Source of the DNA: Streptomyces actinomycinicus
GTDB taxonomy: Bacteria; Actinomycetota; Actinomycetes; Streptomycetales; Streptomycetaceae
Direction of reading: 5' to 3'
Length of the DNA: 64,000 nucleotides
Assembly (NCBI RefSeq): GCF_016741775.1
Contig: NZ_JAERRK010000002.1
Location: 558,001-622,000, forward strand
Shown in pieces: positions 1-8,111 of the stretch; position 1 is the stretch's first letter; the number at the start of each line of letters is the position of its first letter. The translations under genes were made by a program, and so were the position numbers. Below the pieces are notes generated by a model. That model was not told where the DNA came from. It saw only the letters and a list, made by a program, of their open reading frames with translations, and did no database searches.

Positions 1-35
1 CCCCTCCGGGAGAGGGTCCGGGAGAAGGTGCGCAT
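1..35 (-). CDS. 5' end of a leftward gene, probably secreted or lipoprotein (partial)
   Basis: Only about eleven codons are inside the window. Read leftward, an ATG follows a GGGGA ribosome-binding-like stretch by five bases and begins MRTFSRTLSRR, the basic start expected of a signal peptide. It lies about 150 bases past the stop of the histidine phosphatase on the same strand. In Streptomyces, cytochrome c biogenesis genes (a ResA-like lipoprotein and partners) commonly follow hemL and this phosphatase, which would fit, but that is inference. The product cannot be identified from so few residues. Confidence 0.35.
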   Translation of the reverse strand, partial: MRTFSRTLSRR

Positions 36-187
36 GGAAATCCCCGATCGTCGCTGCCTGCTGGTCACCCAGTCAGAGGGCATGACGAACGGGGAGGTTC
101 CGCTGATTTTTATGTTTTTCGCAAGGTTTCCGGCAAATGCACCCTAAGGCACGTCAAACGGGCCGCCAGGCACGGGTGTTGGGCCGG

Positions 188-883
188 TCAGGCACCGAAG
201 GCCTTCCCCTGGGCCGTGCCCTTGCCCTTCTGCGGCTTGGCACCGGCGCGCAGATGGACCGGGACGAGGTCGATGGCGGGCTCGCTGTAGCCCACGGACA
301 CGATCCTGTCGCCCTGATATGTGAAAGTCGTCAGGGAGGCCAGCGTGCACTGCCGCTTGCGCGGGTCGTGCCACAGCCGCCGCCGCTCGACGTACGACCG
401 CACGATCCAGATCGGCAGCTGATGGCTCACCAGCACCGCCTCGTGCCCGCGCGCCTTGTCCTTCGCCGCGTTCAGCGCGCCCATCATCCGCACGACCTGG
501 TCGACGTACGGCTCGCCCCAGGACGGCCGGAACGGGTTGACGAGGTGCTTCCAGTTCTCCGGCTTGCGCAGCGCACCGTCACCGACGCCGAAGGTCTTGC
601 CCTGGAAGACGTTGTCGGCCTCGATCAGCCGCTCGTCGGTGTCGAGGTCCAGGCCGTGCGCCTTGGCGATGGGAGTGGCGGTCTCCTGCGCCCGCTCCAG
701 CGGCGACGCGCAGACATGGGTGACGTCCCGCGAGGCGAGGTGCTCGGCGACCCGGTCGGCCATCTGCCGGCCCAGCTCGGACAGGTGGTAGCCGGACAGC
801 CGCCCGTACAGGATCCCGTCCGGGTTCTCGACCTCACCGTGCCGCATCAGGTGGACGACGGTGATGTCCTTGGTGTCGCTCAT
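188..883 (-). CDS. Histidine phosphatase family protein (phosphoglycerate mutase-like)
   Basis: This 231-residue protein belongs to the histidine phosphatase superfamily, which transfers phosphate through a phospho-histidine. The signature RHG is at residues 14-16, just after a hydrophobic beta strand (ITVVHLM). The arginine-containing SPLERAQET segment and the second catalytic histidine in VSHQLPIW are also present. The substrate cannot be deduced; the family includes phosphoglycerate mutases, cobalamin and sugar phosphatases. Its ATG overlaps the stop of hemL by four bases, so the two are translationally coupled. The same pairing with hemL is usual in Streptomyces. No signal peptide is seen, so it should be cytoplasmic. 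Confidence 0.88.
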   Translation of the reverse strand: MSDTKDITVVHLMRHGEVENPDGILYGRLSGYHLSELGRQMADRVAEHLASRDVTHVCASPLERAQETATPIAKAHGLDLDTDERLIEADNVFQGKTFGVGDGALRKPENWKHLVNPFRPSWGEPYVDQVVRMMGALNAAKDKARGHEAVLVSHQLPIWIVRSYVERRRLWHDPRKRQCTLASLTTFTYQGDRIVSVGYSEPAIDLVPVHLRAGAKPQKGKGTAQGKAFGA

Positions 884-2208
884 TCTGCCGTGGCCTCCGC
901 AGCCGCACGGGCCGCCGCCGGAAGGGCGTCGGCGATCTTCTGGATGGCCCGCTCGTCGTGGGCCGTGGACACGAACCAGGACTCGAACGACGACGGCGGC
1001 AGGTAGACGCCGTTCGCCAGCAACGAGTGGAAGAACGCGGTGAAGCGGTACGACTCCTGCCGCTTGGCGTCCTCGTAGTCGCGCACCTGCCGGTCCGTGA
1101 AGAACACCGAGAACATGTTGGAGGCCGTCTGCAGCCGGTGTGCCACGCCCTCCTTGCTCAGCGCCTCGGTGACCAGACCCTGGATCTGCCGCGAGACGGC
1201 GTCGACGGTGTCGTACGCGGCGTCGTCCAGCAGCCGCAGCTGGGCCAGGCCGGCGGCGGTGGCGACGGGGTTACCGGAGAGGGTGCCGGCCTGGTAGACC
1301 GGCCCGGCGGGAGCGAGGTGGGCCATGACGTCGGCGCGACCGCCGAAGGCCGCGGCCGGGAACCCGCCGCCCATCACCTTGCCGAAGGTCATGAGGTCGG
1401 GCTTGACGCCCTCCACGCCGTACCACCCGGCGCGGCTGGTGCGGAAGCCGGTCATCACCTCGTCGGAGATGAAGAGCGCGCCGTTCTTCCGGCAGGCGTC
1501 CTTCAGTCCCTGGTTGAACCCGGGGGCCGGCGGCACGACGCCCATGTTGCCCGGCGAGGCCTCGGTGATCACGCACGCGATCTCGCCCGGGTGCCGGTGG
1601 AAGGCCTCCTGCACGGCCTCCAGGTCGTTGTACGGCAGCACGATCGTGTCGCCCGCCTGCGCACCGGTGACCCCGGGCGTGTCCGGCAGCGCGAAGGTGG
1701 CGACGCCACTGCCGGCCGCGGCGAGCAGCGAGTCCACGTGCCCGTGGTAGCAGCCGGCGAACTTGATCACCTTCGAGCGCCGGGTGAACCCGCGGGCGAG
1801 CCGGATGGCCGACATGGTGGCCTCGGTGCCGCTGCTGACGAGCCGGACCTGCTCGACGGGCTCGACCCGGGCGACGATCTCCTCGGCCAGGGCCACCTCG
1901 CCCTCACCGGGCGTACCGAAGGACGTACCGCGGGCGACGGCCTCCTGCACGGCGGCGATGACCTCGGGGTGGGAGTGTCCGAGGATCATGGGACCCCAGG
2001 AGCACACGAGGTCGACGTACTCGCGCCCGTCGGCGTCGGTGAGATAGGCGCCCTTGCCCGACACCATGAACCGGGGGGTGCCGCCGACGGCACGGAAGGC
2101 GCGCACCGGGGAGTTCACCCCGCCCGGCGTGACGGCGGAGGCGCGGTCGAAGAGCGCCTGTGAGACGGGCGCGTCGTAGGGATATGGCGTTTCGCTCATG
2201 GCACTCAT
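880..2208 (-). CDS. hemL: Glutamate-1-semialdehyde 2,1-aminomutase
   Basis: HemL converts glutamate-1-semialdehyde to 5-aminolevulinate, the second step of the C5 route to heme and cobalamin, using pyridoxal phosphate. The 442-residue protein has the whole family signature: VNSPVRAF near residue 31, SSGTEA at 125-130, YHGH at 154-157, the cofactor-contacting DEV at 249-251, and the Schiff-base lysine K277 in [10 protein letters not shown]. Length is normal for the family. A second ATG three codons in (MSETPY) is an alternative start. The partner hemA lies about 50 kb away in this window, and hemB, hemC and hemD are also present, so the C5 pathway is locally nearly complete. It heads a two-gene unit with the phosphatase. 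Confidence 0.97.
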   Translation of the reverse strand: MSAMSETPYPYDAPVSQALFDRASAVTPGGVNSPVRAFRAVGGTPRFMVSGKGAYLTDADGREYVDLVCSWGPMILGHSHPEVIAAVQEAVARGTSFGTPGEGEVALAEEIVARVEPVEQVRLVSSGTEATMSAIRLARGFTRRSKVIKFAGCYHGHVDSLLAAAGSGVATFALPDTPGVTGAQAGDTIVLPYNDLEAVQEAFHRHPGEIACVITEASPGNMGVVPPAPGFNQGLKDACRKNGALFISDEVMTGFRTSRAGWYGVEGVKPDLMTFGKVMGGGFPAAAFGGRADVMAHLAPAGPVYQAGTLSGNPVATAAGLAQLRLLDDAAYDTVDAVSRQIQGLVTEALSKEGVAHRLQTASNMFSVFFTDRQVRDYEDAKRQESYRFTAFFHSLLANGVYLPPSSFESWFVSTAHDERAIQKIADALPAAARAAAEATAE

Positions 2209-2647
2209 GACGTGCGACTTCTCCGGCTTCTCGGACTCCGGTTGCGGGGTGACCTCCTCAGGGTAGGCCGCGCCCCGGCCGGACCGTGGCCGACCTCAAG
2301 ATCAAAGCGCCGCCGTCCGGCATGCATCTGCGAGACTGACACCTGATACACAAAGCTCCCGCGCACGTAATCATCAGGAGCCGGATGATCAGGGGCTGGA
2401 AAGATCCCCGTGGACTGTTGTTCCACCGCACGTTTCGGCGGGCGGCCGTGGGGGAGGTCACTGACACGATGATCGGGTTGCGCGGCGGGGGCCACGCGTC
2501 CTAGAAAAGCAGTCGGGTGGAGATATGCATCGCGGTGGCGGACTGGGCGAGGGGACTGATGACCTGGGTCCTCGACGTGCCCGGCGGGGAAGGCACCGGC
2601 GCGACGCGGAGGAAACGACCGAGGCACGGCAGGAAGCACGGCAGTCC
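2209..2647. other. Intergenic region upstream of hemL
   Basis: No convincing gene lies here. The segment holds the divergent upstream regions of hemL (leftward) and of the conserved protein to the right. Around 2390 it is somewhat less GC-rich and contains an ATCATC/GATGAT inverted pair that could mark a regulatory site for hemL. I could not assign promoter hexamers with confidence. The repeat array described separately begins at its right end. Confidence 0.4.
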
Positions 2648-2809
2648 GAGGCACGGCAGTCCGACGGCCGCCAGGCCGAGGCGCGACAGCCGGACGGACG
2701 TCAGGGCGAGGCACGACAGCCGGACGGACGCCCGGGCGACGCGCGTCAGGCCGAGGCGCGCCAGGCGGACGGCCGCCAGGCCGAGGCACGACACGGTGAC
2801 GCACGCGAG
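2648..2809 (+). repeat. 30-bp tandem repeat array, coding-compatible
   Basis: Units of 30 bases begin at 2648, 2678 and 2708, followed by a half unit at 2738 and further units at 2753 and 2783. Each unit is two related 15-base halves. Because 30 is a multiple of three, the reading frame of the gene to the right stays open through the array and reads as ten-residue repeats of the form EARQxDGRQx. Whether it is translated depends on the true start of that gene: ATG at 2525 would include it, the preferred GTG at 2870 would not. Confidence 0.8.
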
Positions 2810-2869
2810 GTGCAGGGGCTACGCGCCGACCGCCTCCGGGCGGGGAGCAGGAATGGTGGTCGAGTGGGG

Positions 2870-3301
2870 GTGACGTACAAATACTTCGGCGCGCCGGACG
2901 GCGCGACCGCGGCCCGTGTTCCCATCTCGATGCGCCCCGAGGAACTCGGCGGTGACGAGCTGGGCATGAACGGCATGTTCACCAAGATCAAGCCGGAGAC
3001 GATGGCCGCGATGGTCCTGACCGGCATCGAGGGCGTCCCCCTGCACAAGGTCCCGCCCCTGGAACTGGTCGTCCTGCACCCCGACTACGCGGTCGTGAAA
3101 CTCCCCATGACGGTCGTCGACCCCCTTCGCGGCATCGGCGAGGAGGCGGTGGGCGCGGCGGCGTTCATCTGGTCCACGGTCCCGGACCGCGGTGGCCCCC
3201 GGGACGCGTTCAACGTGTACCAGCTGCTGCACGAGTGGCAGGACTTCTCGCACCGGTTGCATGAGGCGGGGCATCAGCCGTACTGCCTTGTGTGGCCCTG
3301 A
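2870..3301 (+). CDS. Conserved actinomycete protein of unknown function
   Basis: I do not recognise a functional family. From GTG at 2870 it encodes 143 residues beginning VTYKYFGAPDG and ending in a Trp-Pro, with no signal peptide or membrane span. The sequence is compact and well composed, containing MRPEELGGDELGMNGMF, KVPPLELVVLHPDYAVVKLPM and a C-terminal helix NVYQLLHEWQDFSHRLH. I chose GTG because the sequence downstream looks like a normal globular protein while the 345 bases upstream in frame are repetitive. An extended 258-residue form from ATG 2525, carrying the ten-residue repeats as an N-terminal tail, cannot be excluded. It is divergent from hemL. Confidence 0.7.
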   Translation: MTYKYFGAPDGATAARVPISMRPEELGGDELGMNGMFTKIKPETMAAMVLTGIEGVPLHKVPPLELVVLHPDYAVVKLPMTVVDPLRGIGEEAVGAAAFIWSTVPDRGGPRDAFNVYQLLHEWQDFSHRLHEAGHQPYCLVWP

Positions 3302-3352
3302 GCTGTGGTGTCAAGGCACGCCGCCGGATCCGGCCCGCCCTCGAGCGTGGCC

Positions 3353-3976
3353 TCACCCCATCCGGCGGATGTCCCGGGTGGCTTCGAGGAGGGGCCGCGG
3401 GTGGACACCGTCCTCCGGCCGGCCGTCGGAGGGCTTTCCCGGTGACTGCACCGACATGACGACGACCACCTGGTAGTCGCCGGGGTGCTCGTCCACGTCG
3501 GACCACGTGGTGCCGGGGCAGAGGCGGTCGACCGTCAGGGTCTTGGTGTAGGGGCGTCGGCCGACGGGGTACAGGAGGGCCGACGTATTGACCGGACCGG
3601 TGTCGGCGGCGGGCTTCTCGCGGCCGACGATGACACCGTGCTTGATCAGGAGGGCGGTGGGCGGGACATCGTTGATCGGCAGGCTGAGTGCCTCTGTCCG
3701 GTCGCGGGAGGTGATCCTGTAGCTGGTCCGCAGCGTGGAGCCCTGGCGCCGCAGGGACGTGACCGTCAGTCGCAGGGACTCATCGGGGCCGCTGAGGACG
3801 ACCGGGGGTTCGACGGTGCCGCCGCAGGGCAGGGAGCGGTCCTGGAATTTCAGTGGCGGGGAGGTCGTGGTCGGGGCGGAGTGGACCGGACCACCGGCCA
3901 GGGTGCCGGAATCGGCCCCGCATCCGGTGAGGGCGAGCAGCAGGACGGGGACGGCGGGCAGCAGAAGGCGACGCAT
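3353..3976 (-). CDS. Secreted lipoprotein, paralogue of the adjacent sigma-operon membrane protein
   Basis: The 207-residue product starts at an ATG preceded by GGAGG with five-base spacing. It has a classic lipoprotein signal, RRLLLPAVPVLLLALTGC, with the lipobox cysteine at the end of that string. The mature part has two widely spaced cysteines (LPCGG and RLCPGTTWSDV) followed by a strand YQVVVVMSVQSP. The same pattern occurs in the product of the upstream gene (LTCG, RPCGGTSWSPV, YEVAVVLVTQHP), so the two extracellular domains are related. It is the last gene of the sigma factor unit, 56 bases after its paralogue. The function is unknown; a lipid-anchored ligand or decoy for the membrane protein is only a guess. 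Confidence 0.8.
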   Translation of the reverse strand: MRRLLLPAVPVLLLALTGCGADSGTLAGGPVHSAPTTTSPPLKFQDRSLPCGGTVEPPVVLSGPDESLRLTVTSLRRQGSTLRTSYRITSRDRTEALSLPINDVPPTALLIKHGVIVGREKPAADTGPVNTSALLYPVGRRPYTKTLTVDRLCPGTTWSDVDEHPGDYQVVVVMSVQSPGKPSDGRPEDGVHPRPLLEATRDIRRMG

Positions 3977-4032
3977 GAGTTCCTCCATGACGTGTCTGGA
4001 GCGGTGTGAGTCGGGCCGGCCGGAGGCGCGGG

Positions 4033-4737
4033 TCATCCGGCCAGGGGGGTGCGGGTGACGATCACTGCGTCGGGGGCCCGGGTGCCGGAGGACGCGGGAT
4101 GCTGGGTGACGAGGACGACGGCCACTTCGTAGCCGCCCTTCCACACCGGACTCCAGGACGTTCCCCCGCACGGCCGGCCCTGCACCGGTGCGAGCCGGGC
4201 GCGGTGTGGACGGTCGGGGGTGATGGTCAGCCGGTGCGTGGTGTCCCCGGTGTTCCCGGACGCCGGTGCGGTCGGATCCTGACCGGCCACGACCCGGCCG
4301 TCCTTCAGGACGAGAATCCATGGCCCGCCGGACAGGACCGCCGGGGCAGTGGTGGAGTTGACCGAATAGGTGACCTGCGGTGTTCCGTCCGGGGCCGCGC
4401 GGACGTCAAGGACGCGTACGGTCACGGCTCCCCGGCCGGTGTCCGCCGGGATTCTCGCGCCGCAGGTGAGAGGGGGGAACGCCGGAACCGTGCCACTCGT
4501 CGCCGCGGGCGGTCTGATCACCGAGTCCGCCGGGGTCTTGATCTCCGGAGCGGAGGCGGACGGCAGCGAGTGCAGCACCACCGCGGCTGCCACGGCCAGA
4601 CCTGCCCCGGCCACGGCGGCGTACCGGGCGCGCCGGCGTCGGCGCACCCGGGTCCGGACGCGGTCGGTGTCGATCTCCGGCGGCGGTGCGTGTTCCGCGG
4701 CGGCCAGCAACTGTTCGCGCAGATCCTGTGGCTTCAC
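4033..4737 (-). CDS. Single-pass membrane protein, candidate anti-sigma factor
   Basis: This 234-residue protein overlaps the end of the SigE-family sigma gene by four bases and so is translationally coupled to it. The N-terminal 45 residues are a cytoplasmic segment (MKPQDLREQLLAAAEHAPPP) ending in a run of arginines (VRRRRRARY). Next come one membrane helix (AAVAGAGLAVAAAVVL) and an extracellular domain of about 160 residues with two cysteines in the same context as the neighbouring lipoprotein. The layout is that of a membrane anti-sigma factor, with a short cytoplasmic sigma-binding region and an external sensor. No zinc-binding HxxxCxxC motif is present, so it is not a ZAS-type anti-sigma factor. 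The role is inferred from position and topology. Confidence 0.78.
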   Translation of the reverse strand: MKPQDLREQLLAAAEHAPPPEIDTDRVRTRVRRRRRARYAAVAGAGLAVAAAVVLHSLPSASAPEIKTPADSVIRPPAATSGTVPAFPPLTCGARIPADTGRGAVTVRVLDVRAAPDGTPQVTYSVNSTTAPAVLSGGPWILVLKDGRVVAGQDPTAPASGNTGDTTHRLTITPDRPHRARLAPVQGRPCGGTSWSPVWKGGYEVAVVLVTQHPASSGTRAPDAVIVTRTPLAG

Positions 4738-5255
4738 GTCTCCAGCCTTTCCGCAGCGGTGTGCTGCGCGGGTGGCCGCAACCGGGCACCCAGCCGAGCC
4801 AGCGCGTCACTCAGGTGACGCTTGACCGTGCCTTCCCCGCAGCCGAGCCGCGCCGCGATGTCCGCGGTGGACATGTCCTCGTAGTAACGGAGCACCACGC
4901 AGGCCCGCTGCCTCGGCGACAGGTCTCGCATGGCGTCCACGACGTCGATCCGGTGCATGACGGCTGCGCTGTGGTCGGCGGCCGGCGCCGTGGACACGAG
5001 CCGCGGAAGCGCACGGAGCCAACGGGCGCGGCGCCGGTGCAGGTCCAGGTAGCGGTTGAGCATCGTGCGGCGTACGTATGCCTCCGCCTCCCCCAGTTCC
5101 CACGCGCGGCGGGGCCGGGAGAAGACCCGTACCAGTGCCTCCTGAACCAGGTCGGCGGCCTCTGCGCGGTCGCCGCACAGCAGGAAGCCGTACCGGTTCA
5201 GTTCCGCGCCGCGCTCTTGCGCAAGCTCGGACAGCAGCGTCGACCATTCGGCCAC
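4734..5255 (-). CDS. SigE-family ECF RNA polymerase sigma factor
   Basis: This is an extracytoplasmic-function sigma factor of the actinobacterial SigE family (173 residues, normal length). Region 2 is represented by DRAEAADLVQEALVRVF and the -10-recognition segment AEAYVRRTMLNRYLD. Region 4 contains LSPRQRACVVLRYYEDMS followed by a helix-turn-helix ADIAARLGCGEGTVKRHL. I chose the GTG preceded by GGAGGGAAC over longer in-frame starts because of that strong ribosome-binding site and the family length. It leads an operon with a membrane protein and a lipoprotein. Such units are commonly autoregulated by the sigma factor, but I cannot point to a matching promoter. Confidence 0.92.
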   Translation of the reverse strand: MAEWSTLLSELAQERGAELNRYGFLLCGDRAEAADLVQEALVRVFSRPRRAWELGEAEAYVRRTMLNRYLDLHRRRARWLRALPRLVSTAPAADHSAAVMHRIDVVDAMRDLSPRQRACVVLRYYEDMSTADIAARLGCGEGTVKRHLSDALARLGARLRPPAQHTAAERLET

Positions 5256-5375
5256 GTTCCCTCCGATCCCCTCACCCGGTACCACGAACAACTCGCCCAC
5301 CGGGTTGGGGGCTTGCGGCCAGGTTTTCCGACGGCCGCCGCGGACGGCGCGGCACGGGACGCCGCCCACACGCAC

Positions 5376-5418
5376 GAAGGGCACCACGGGCTACGGGTGA
5401 AGCCCTGTGGTGCCCTTC
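5376..5418. terminator. Long hairpin terminator, possibly bidirectional
   Basis: The arm GAAGGGCACCACGGGCT pairs with AGCCCTGTGGTGCCCTTC across an eight-base loop, with one bulged base. It lies between the sigma operon and the PH-like gene, both leftward. It therefore ends transcription of the PH-like gene and insulates the sigma operon. Confidence 0.8.
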
Positions 5419-5556
5419 ATGGCGGCGCCGGGTCACTGATGCGGGTTCGGCTTCCGGCCGGAGTGACGGAGGACGCGGAGGTGCCGCGTGTCGGGGCCGG
5501 GGCGTGGCGAGCGTCCCGCCGTGGCAGGCGCTCGATCGCCGGGCGGGTTCCGGCTG

Positions 5557-5991
5557 TCAGGCCGCTACGGGCAGGGCGGCCGCTATCACGTTCCGGTCCT
5601 TGCGGCCGACCAGCGGGAACACGATCTTCAGGCCCTGCTCGTTGTCCGGCGAGGACACGATGAAGGACGAGTTGAGCAGGCGCTCCTTGATCTCCGTGCG
5701 GACGAGGCCGGCGCGCGGAATCGTCATCACGTGCTCTTCCGGCCGGGCGAATGTCGGGTTCGCCCGGAAGACGAAGATACGACGGTCGGTCATGGCCAGG
5801 TACATGGGCGCCGGTGCGGGGATGACGGCCATCGCACCGCCGCTCATGATCGCCGAGGCGGCCGCGAACACAGCGGTCCGGCGCACCGAGACCGACCTCA
5901 GGTTCACGATGGTCGTCACCTCGACCTGCTCACCGGACTCGAGCATGGGATCTATGGCGGCCAGCAGCAGTCGGCGGCGCTTTGCGTTCAC
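5557..5991 (-). CDS. Small protein with a PH-like domain (unknown role)
   Basis: The 144-residue product starts at GTG after an AGGAG box and has no signal peptide. After a short N-terminal helix (RRRLLLAAIDPMLESGEQVEV) it alternates beta strands in the manner of bacterial PH-like domains: a strand pair around YLAMTDRRIFVFRAN, then EEHVMTIPRAGLVRTEIKE, FIVSSPDNEQGLKIVFPLVGRKDRN and a final helix. The phrase ALTDRRIYVF-like followed by a basic strand is typical of that fold. A moderately hydrophobic patch (VFAAASAIMSGGAMAVI) could be membrane-associated. It is monocistronic, with a terminator hairpin about 140 bases after its stop. The ligand is unknown. Confidence 0.65.
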   Translation of the reverse strand: MNAKRRRLLLAAIDPMLESGEQVEVTTIVNLRSVSVRRTAVFAAASAIMSGGAMAVIPAPAPMYLAMTDRRIFVFRANPTFARPEEHVMTIPRAGLVRTEIKERLLNSSFIVSSPDNEQGLKIVFPLVGRKDRNVIAAALPVAA

Positions 5992-6237
5992 GGGTGTAAC
6001 TCCTGCGTTCGTACGGGAACCGGACGGGGGGACGCTTCCGCCCGGCAGGCAGCGGTCCGGATTCCGGGCCTCGCCACAGGATGCCGTGGCTCCGCAGGCG
6101 GCCGCGGGCCGGGCTCCCTCGCGAGGCACGGCCGGCGTGAGCTGTCGGCATACCTTGCCACACAGGTGCAAAGGGTTCCCGTCGAGGCGAACGGGTGCAC
6201 GTCACCGGTCAGGGACAGCCGTCTACGATCAGCCGCC

Positions 6238-6600
6238 ATGGACTGGCTGGAGCGGGCGGCGAAGCTGAGGCAGTGGACCAGGAGCGGAACGCGCGCTCCG
6301 CACAAGCCGCTGCTGCTCCTGTACGCCCTCGGCCGGTTCCAGGAGGACGCGGAGAGCGGGCTGCGGTACAGCGCCGTGGAAGAGGATCTGCAGCGCCTGC
6401 TGACCGAGTACGGGCCGCCGAACAGGACGACGCCGGCCTATCCCTTCCACCACCTGGTCAGCGACGGTGTCTGGGAGGTGCGTACCGATCGCGGGCCCGG
6501 CGGCCCGCAGCCCGGGGCGCGCCCGGTCGCGGCCGGTCACCGCGACTGGCACGCCCGCCAGGTGTTCCACGGCGAGCCGCGCCCCACCACGCCGGCCTGA
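6238..6600 (+). pseudogene. Internally deleted ScoMcrA-type phosphorothioate-DNA restriction endonuclease
   Basis: The reading frame starts MDWLERAAKLRQWTRSGTRA and continues through APHKPLLLLYALGRFQ, YSAVEEDLQRLLTEYGPPNRTTPAYPFHHLVSDGVW. This is the N-terminal sulfur-binding domain of the phosphorothioate-dependent McrA family. Complete members are near 300 residues and carry a C-terminal HNH nuclease. Here only 120 residues remain. After about residue 85 the sequence passes through a short Pro/Gly linker into HRDWHARQVFHGEPR, which resembles the extreme C-terminus of full-length proteins. The best reading is an in-frame loss of the whole HNH part. Frame and stop are intact, so a small DNA-binding protein could still be made. 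Family assignment is from recognition, not a search. Confidence 0.72.
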
Positions 6601-6634
6601 CCGCCCATGCCGGCGGCCGGCTGGACGCGGCCTG

Positions 6635-7384
6635 TCAGACCGGCTGGAGGCGGTCCGTCAGGCCTGCCTCCTCGAACGCCCGGACCACGTCATCGCGCGA
6701 CTCCGTGAAGTGGGCCCAGCTGTCGCAGTGCGCGGCGACCACCCGGCGGGCCTCGAGGAGTTGCGCGGCGGCCGCCGTGCCGCGGCCGTCGAGGACGAGG
6801 AGGGCGTCGTCCAGCGCGGGCATGCGGGGCGCGCCGGCGAAGAGGACGGCGGTGTCGACCGGGGCGTACCGGGCGGCGATCTCCTTGACGAGGTCCAGGG
6901 ACGCGTTGTCGCCGCTGACGTAGACGCTGGGCAGGCCGGCGGAGGTCAGCACGAAGCCGGTGACGTCGCCGACGAGCGGCTCGGAGCCCTCGGGGCCGTG
7001 CAGGGCGGGGGCCGCGGTCACGGTGACCGTGCCGCCGTCGGGGCGGGGCAGGTCCACCGACTGCCACGGGGTGAGCGGCTCGGTGGTGCCGCCGAGGCGT
7101 CCGGCCGCCGCGGGGGTGGTGAAGGTGCGCGGTACGGCGGCGAGCAGGGCGCGGCCGGAGTGGTCGAGGTTGTCGGCGTGCTGGTCGTGGGAGAGCAGGA
7201 CCACGTCGACGGGGCCCAGTTCGGCGAGGGGGGTGCGGGGCGGGGCGGTCTTGACGAGGGTGCGGCCGCCGCTGGGCGAGGGGTAGTCGCCGGGGTCGTC
7301 GAAGGTCGGGTCGGTGAGGAAGCGGAGGCCGCCGTACTCGATGAGGACGGTGGGGCCGCCGAGGACTTTGACCGGTATCTGCAT
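6635..7384 (-). CDS. MBL-fold metallo-hydrolase (UlaG/YtxL-like)
   Basis: This 249-residue soluble protein has the metallo-beta-lactamase fold. It opens with the strand pattern VKVLGGPTVLIEYGGLRFLTDPTF, then has the metal-binding loop LLSHDQHADNLDHSGR, a histidine in TAAPALHGPEG, an aspartate in VYVSGDNASLD and a final histidine in VAAHCDSWAHF. In the first loop Gln replaces the middle His of the usual HxHxD, so metal loading may differ from classical members. The substrate is unknown. The gene is divergent from a CGNR-type regulator, and their shared upstream region holds three copies of a nine-base box, suggesting that the neighbour controls it. Confidence 0.87.
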   Translation of the reverse strand: MQIPVKVLGGPTVLIEYGGLRFLTDPTFDDPGDYPSPSGGRTLVKTAPPRTPLAELGPVDVVLLSHDQHADNLDHSGRALLAAVPRTFTTPAAAGRLGGTTEPLTPWQSVDLPRPDGGTVTVTAAPALHGPEGSEPLVGDVTGFVLTSAGLPSVYVSGDNASLDLVKEIAARYAPVDTAVLFAGAPRMPALDDALLVLDGRGTAAAAQLLEARRVVAAHCDSWAHFTESRDDVVRAFEEAGLTDRLQPV

Positions 7385-7394
7385 GCCGACTCAC

Positions 7395-7447
7395 CTCACG
7401 GATAGAATGAATGTCATCCGTGAGAAACGCTAGACCTTCTCACGGAT
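7395..7447. promoter_or_regulatory. Operator-like region with three CTCACGGAT boxes
   Basis: The sequence CTCACGGAT at 7395-7403 and its exact reverse complement at 7416-7424 form an inverted repeat with a 12-base spacer. A third direct copy lies at 7439-7447 and overlaps the start of the CGNR gene. A possible -10 TAGAAT for the rightward gene sits inside the inverted repeat. This is the divergent control region of the metallo-hydrolase and the regulator. Confidence 0.75.
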
Positions 7448-8111
7448 GGAAGCAAGGCCTAACATGAGGAACATGGAGAACGAGGGACAGAGCCCGCAGC
7501 CGCTCACGGGCGGGAGGGACGATCAGTGCGGGCCGCCCCTGCCCCCGGCCCCCGGCGCCGGGCAACACCTCGCCCTCGATCTCGCCAACACCGCGATCGC
7601 CCTGCCGGGCGGCCAGTCGGCGGACCTGCTCGACACGCCGGCCGCGGCTCAGCACTGGCTGACGGTCCGCGGCCTCGCTCCGGCCGGCGCAGACCTGCGG
7701 GAGACCTGCGCGAGCCGGCTGCGTGCCCTGCGCGAGGAGATCCGCCTGCTGCTCGCCGCCCGGGTCGCCGGTGAGCCCGCCCCCGCCGGCGCTCTCACCG
7801 CCCTCAACGACGCGCTCACTCTCGCCCCGGCCGCCTCGCTGCTGCACTGGTCCCCGGACCGGGGGCTGTACCGGGCCGCCGCCCACCCCACCACCCAGAT
7901 CGTCGAGCACGCCCTGGCCGCCCTCGCCGCCGACGCCGCCGACCTGCTCACCGGGCCGGACGCCGAGCGGCTGACCGCCTGCGGCTCCGCTCCGTGCAAC
8001 CGCTACCTGCTCCGGCACGGCCGGCGCCACTGGTGCTCCACCCGCTGCGGCGACCGCGCCCGCGCGGCCCGCGCCTACGCCCGCCGCACCCAGCGGGACG
8101 CGGCGGAGTAG
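7446..8111 (+). CDS. CGNR zinc-finger / ABATE-domain transcriptional regulator
   Basis: The product is 221 residues. The N-terminal part contains LALDLANTAIAL and an alpha-helical ABATE stress-related region. The C-terminus has the treble-clef CGNR zinc finger, here CGSAPCNRYLL followed by HWCSTRCGDRARAARA, with four cysteines and the Asn-Arg pair. Proteins with this layout are presumed DNA-binding regulators. The start is uncertain: ATGs at 7446, 7464 and 7473 are all in frame, and the first overlaps an operator-like box. The operator cluster between this gene and the divergent metallo-hydrolase makes it the natural candidate for regulating both. Confidence 0.85.
   Translation: MEARPNMRNMENEGQSPQPLTGGRDDQCGPPLPPAPGAGQHLALDLANTAIALPGGQSADLLDTPAAAQHWLTVRGLAPAGADLRETCASRLRALREEIRLLLAARVAGEPAPAGALTALNDALTLAPAASLLHWSPDRGLYRAAAHPTTQIVEHALAALAADAADLLTGPDAERLTACGSAPCNRYLLRHGRRHWCSTRCGDRARAARAYARRTQRDAAE

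Noticed and set aside
2205..2804. Leftward open frame over the 30-bp repeats and hemL upstream region
   Set aside because: Composition is Arg/Pro repeat sequence and it overlaps the hemL promoter; no homology or ribosome-binding site supports it.
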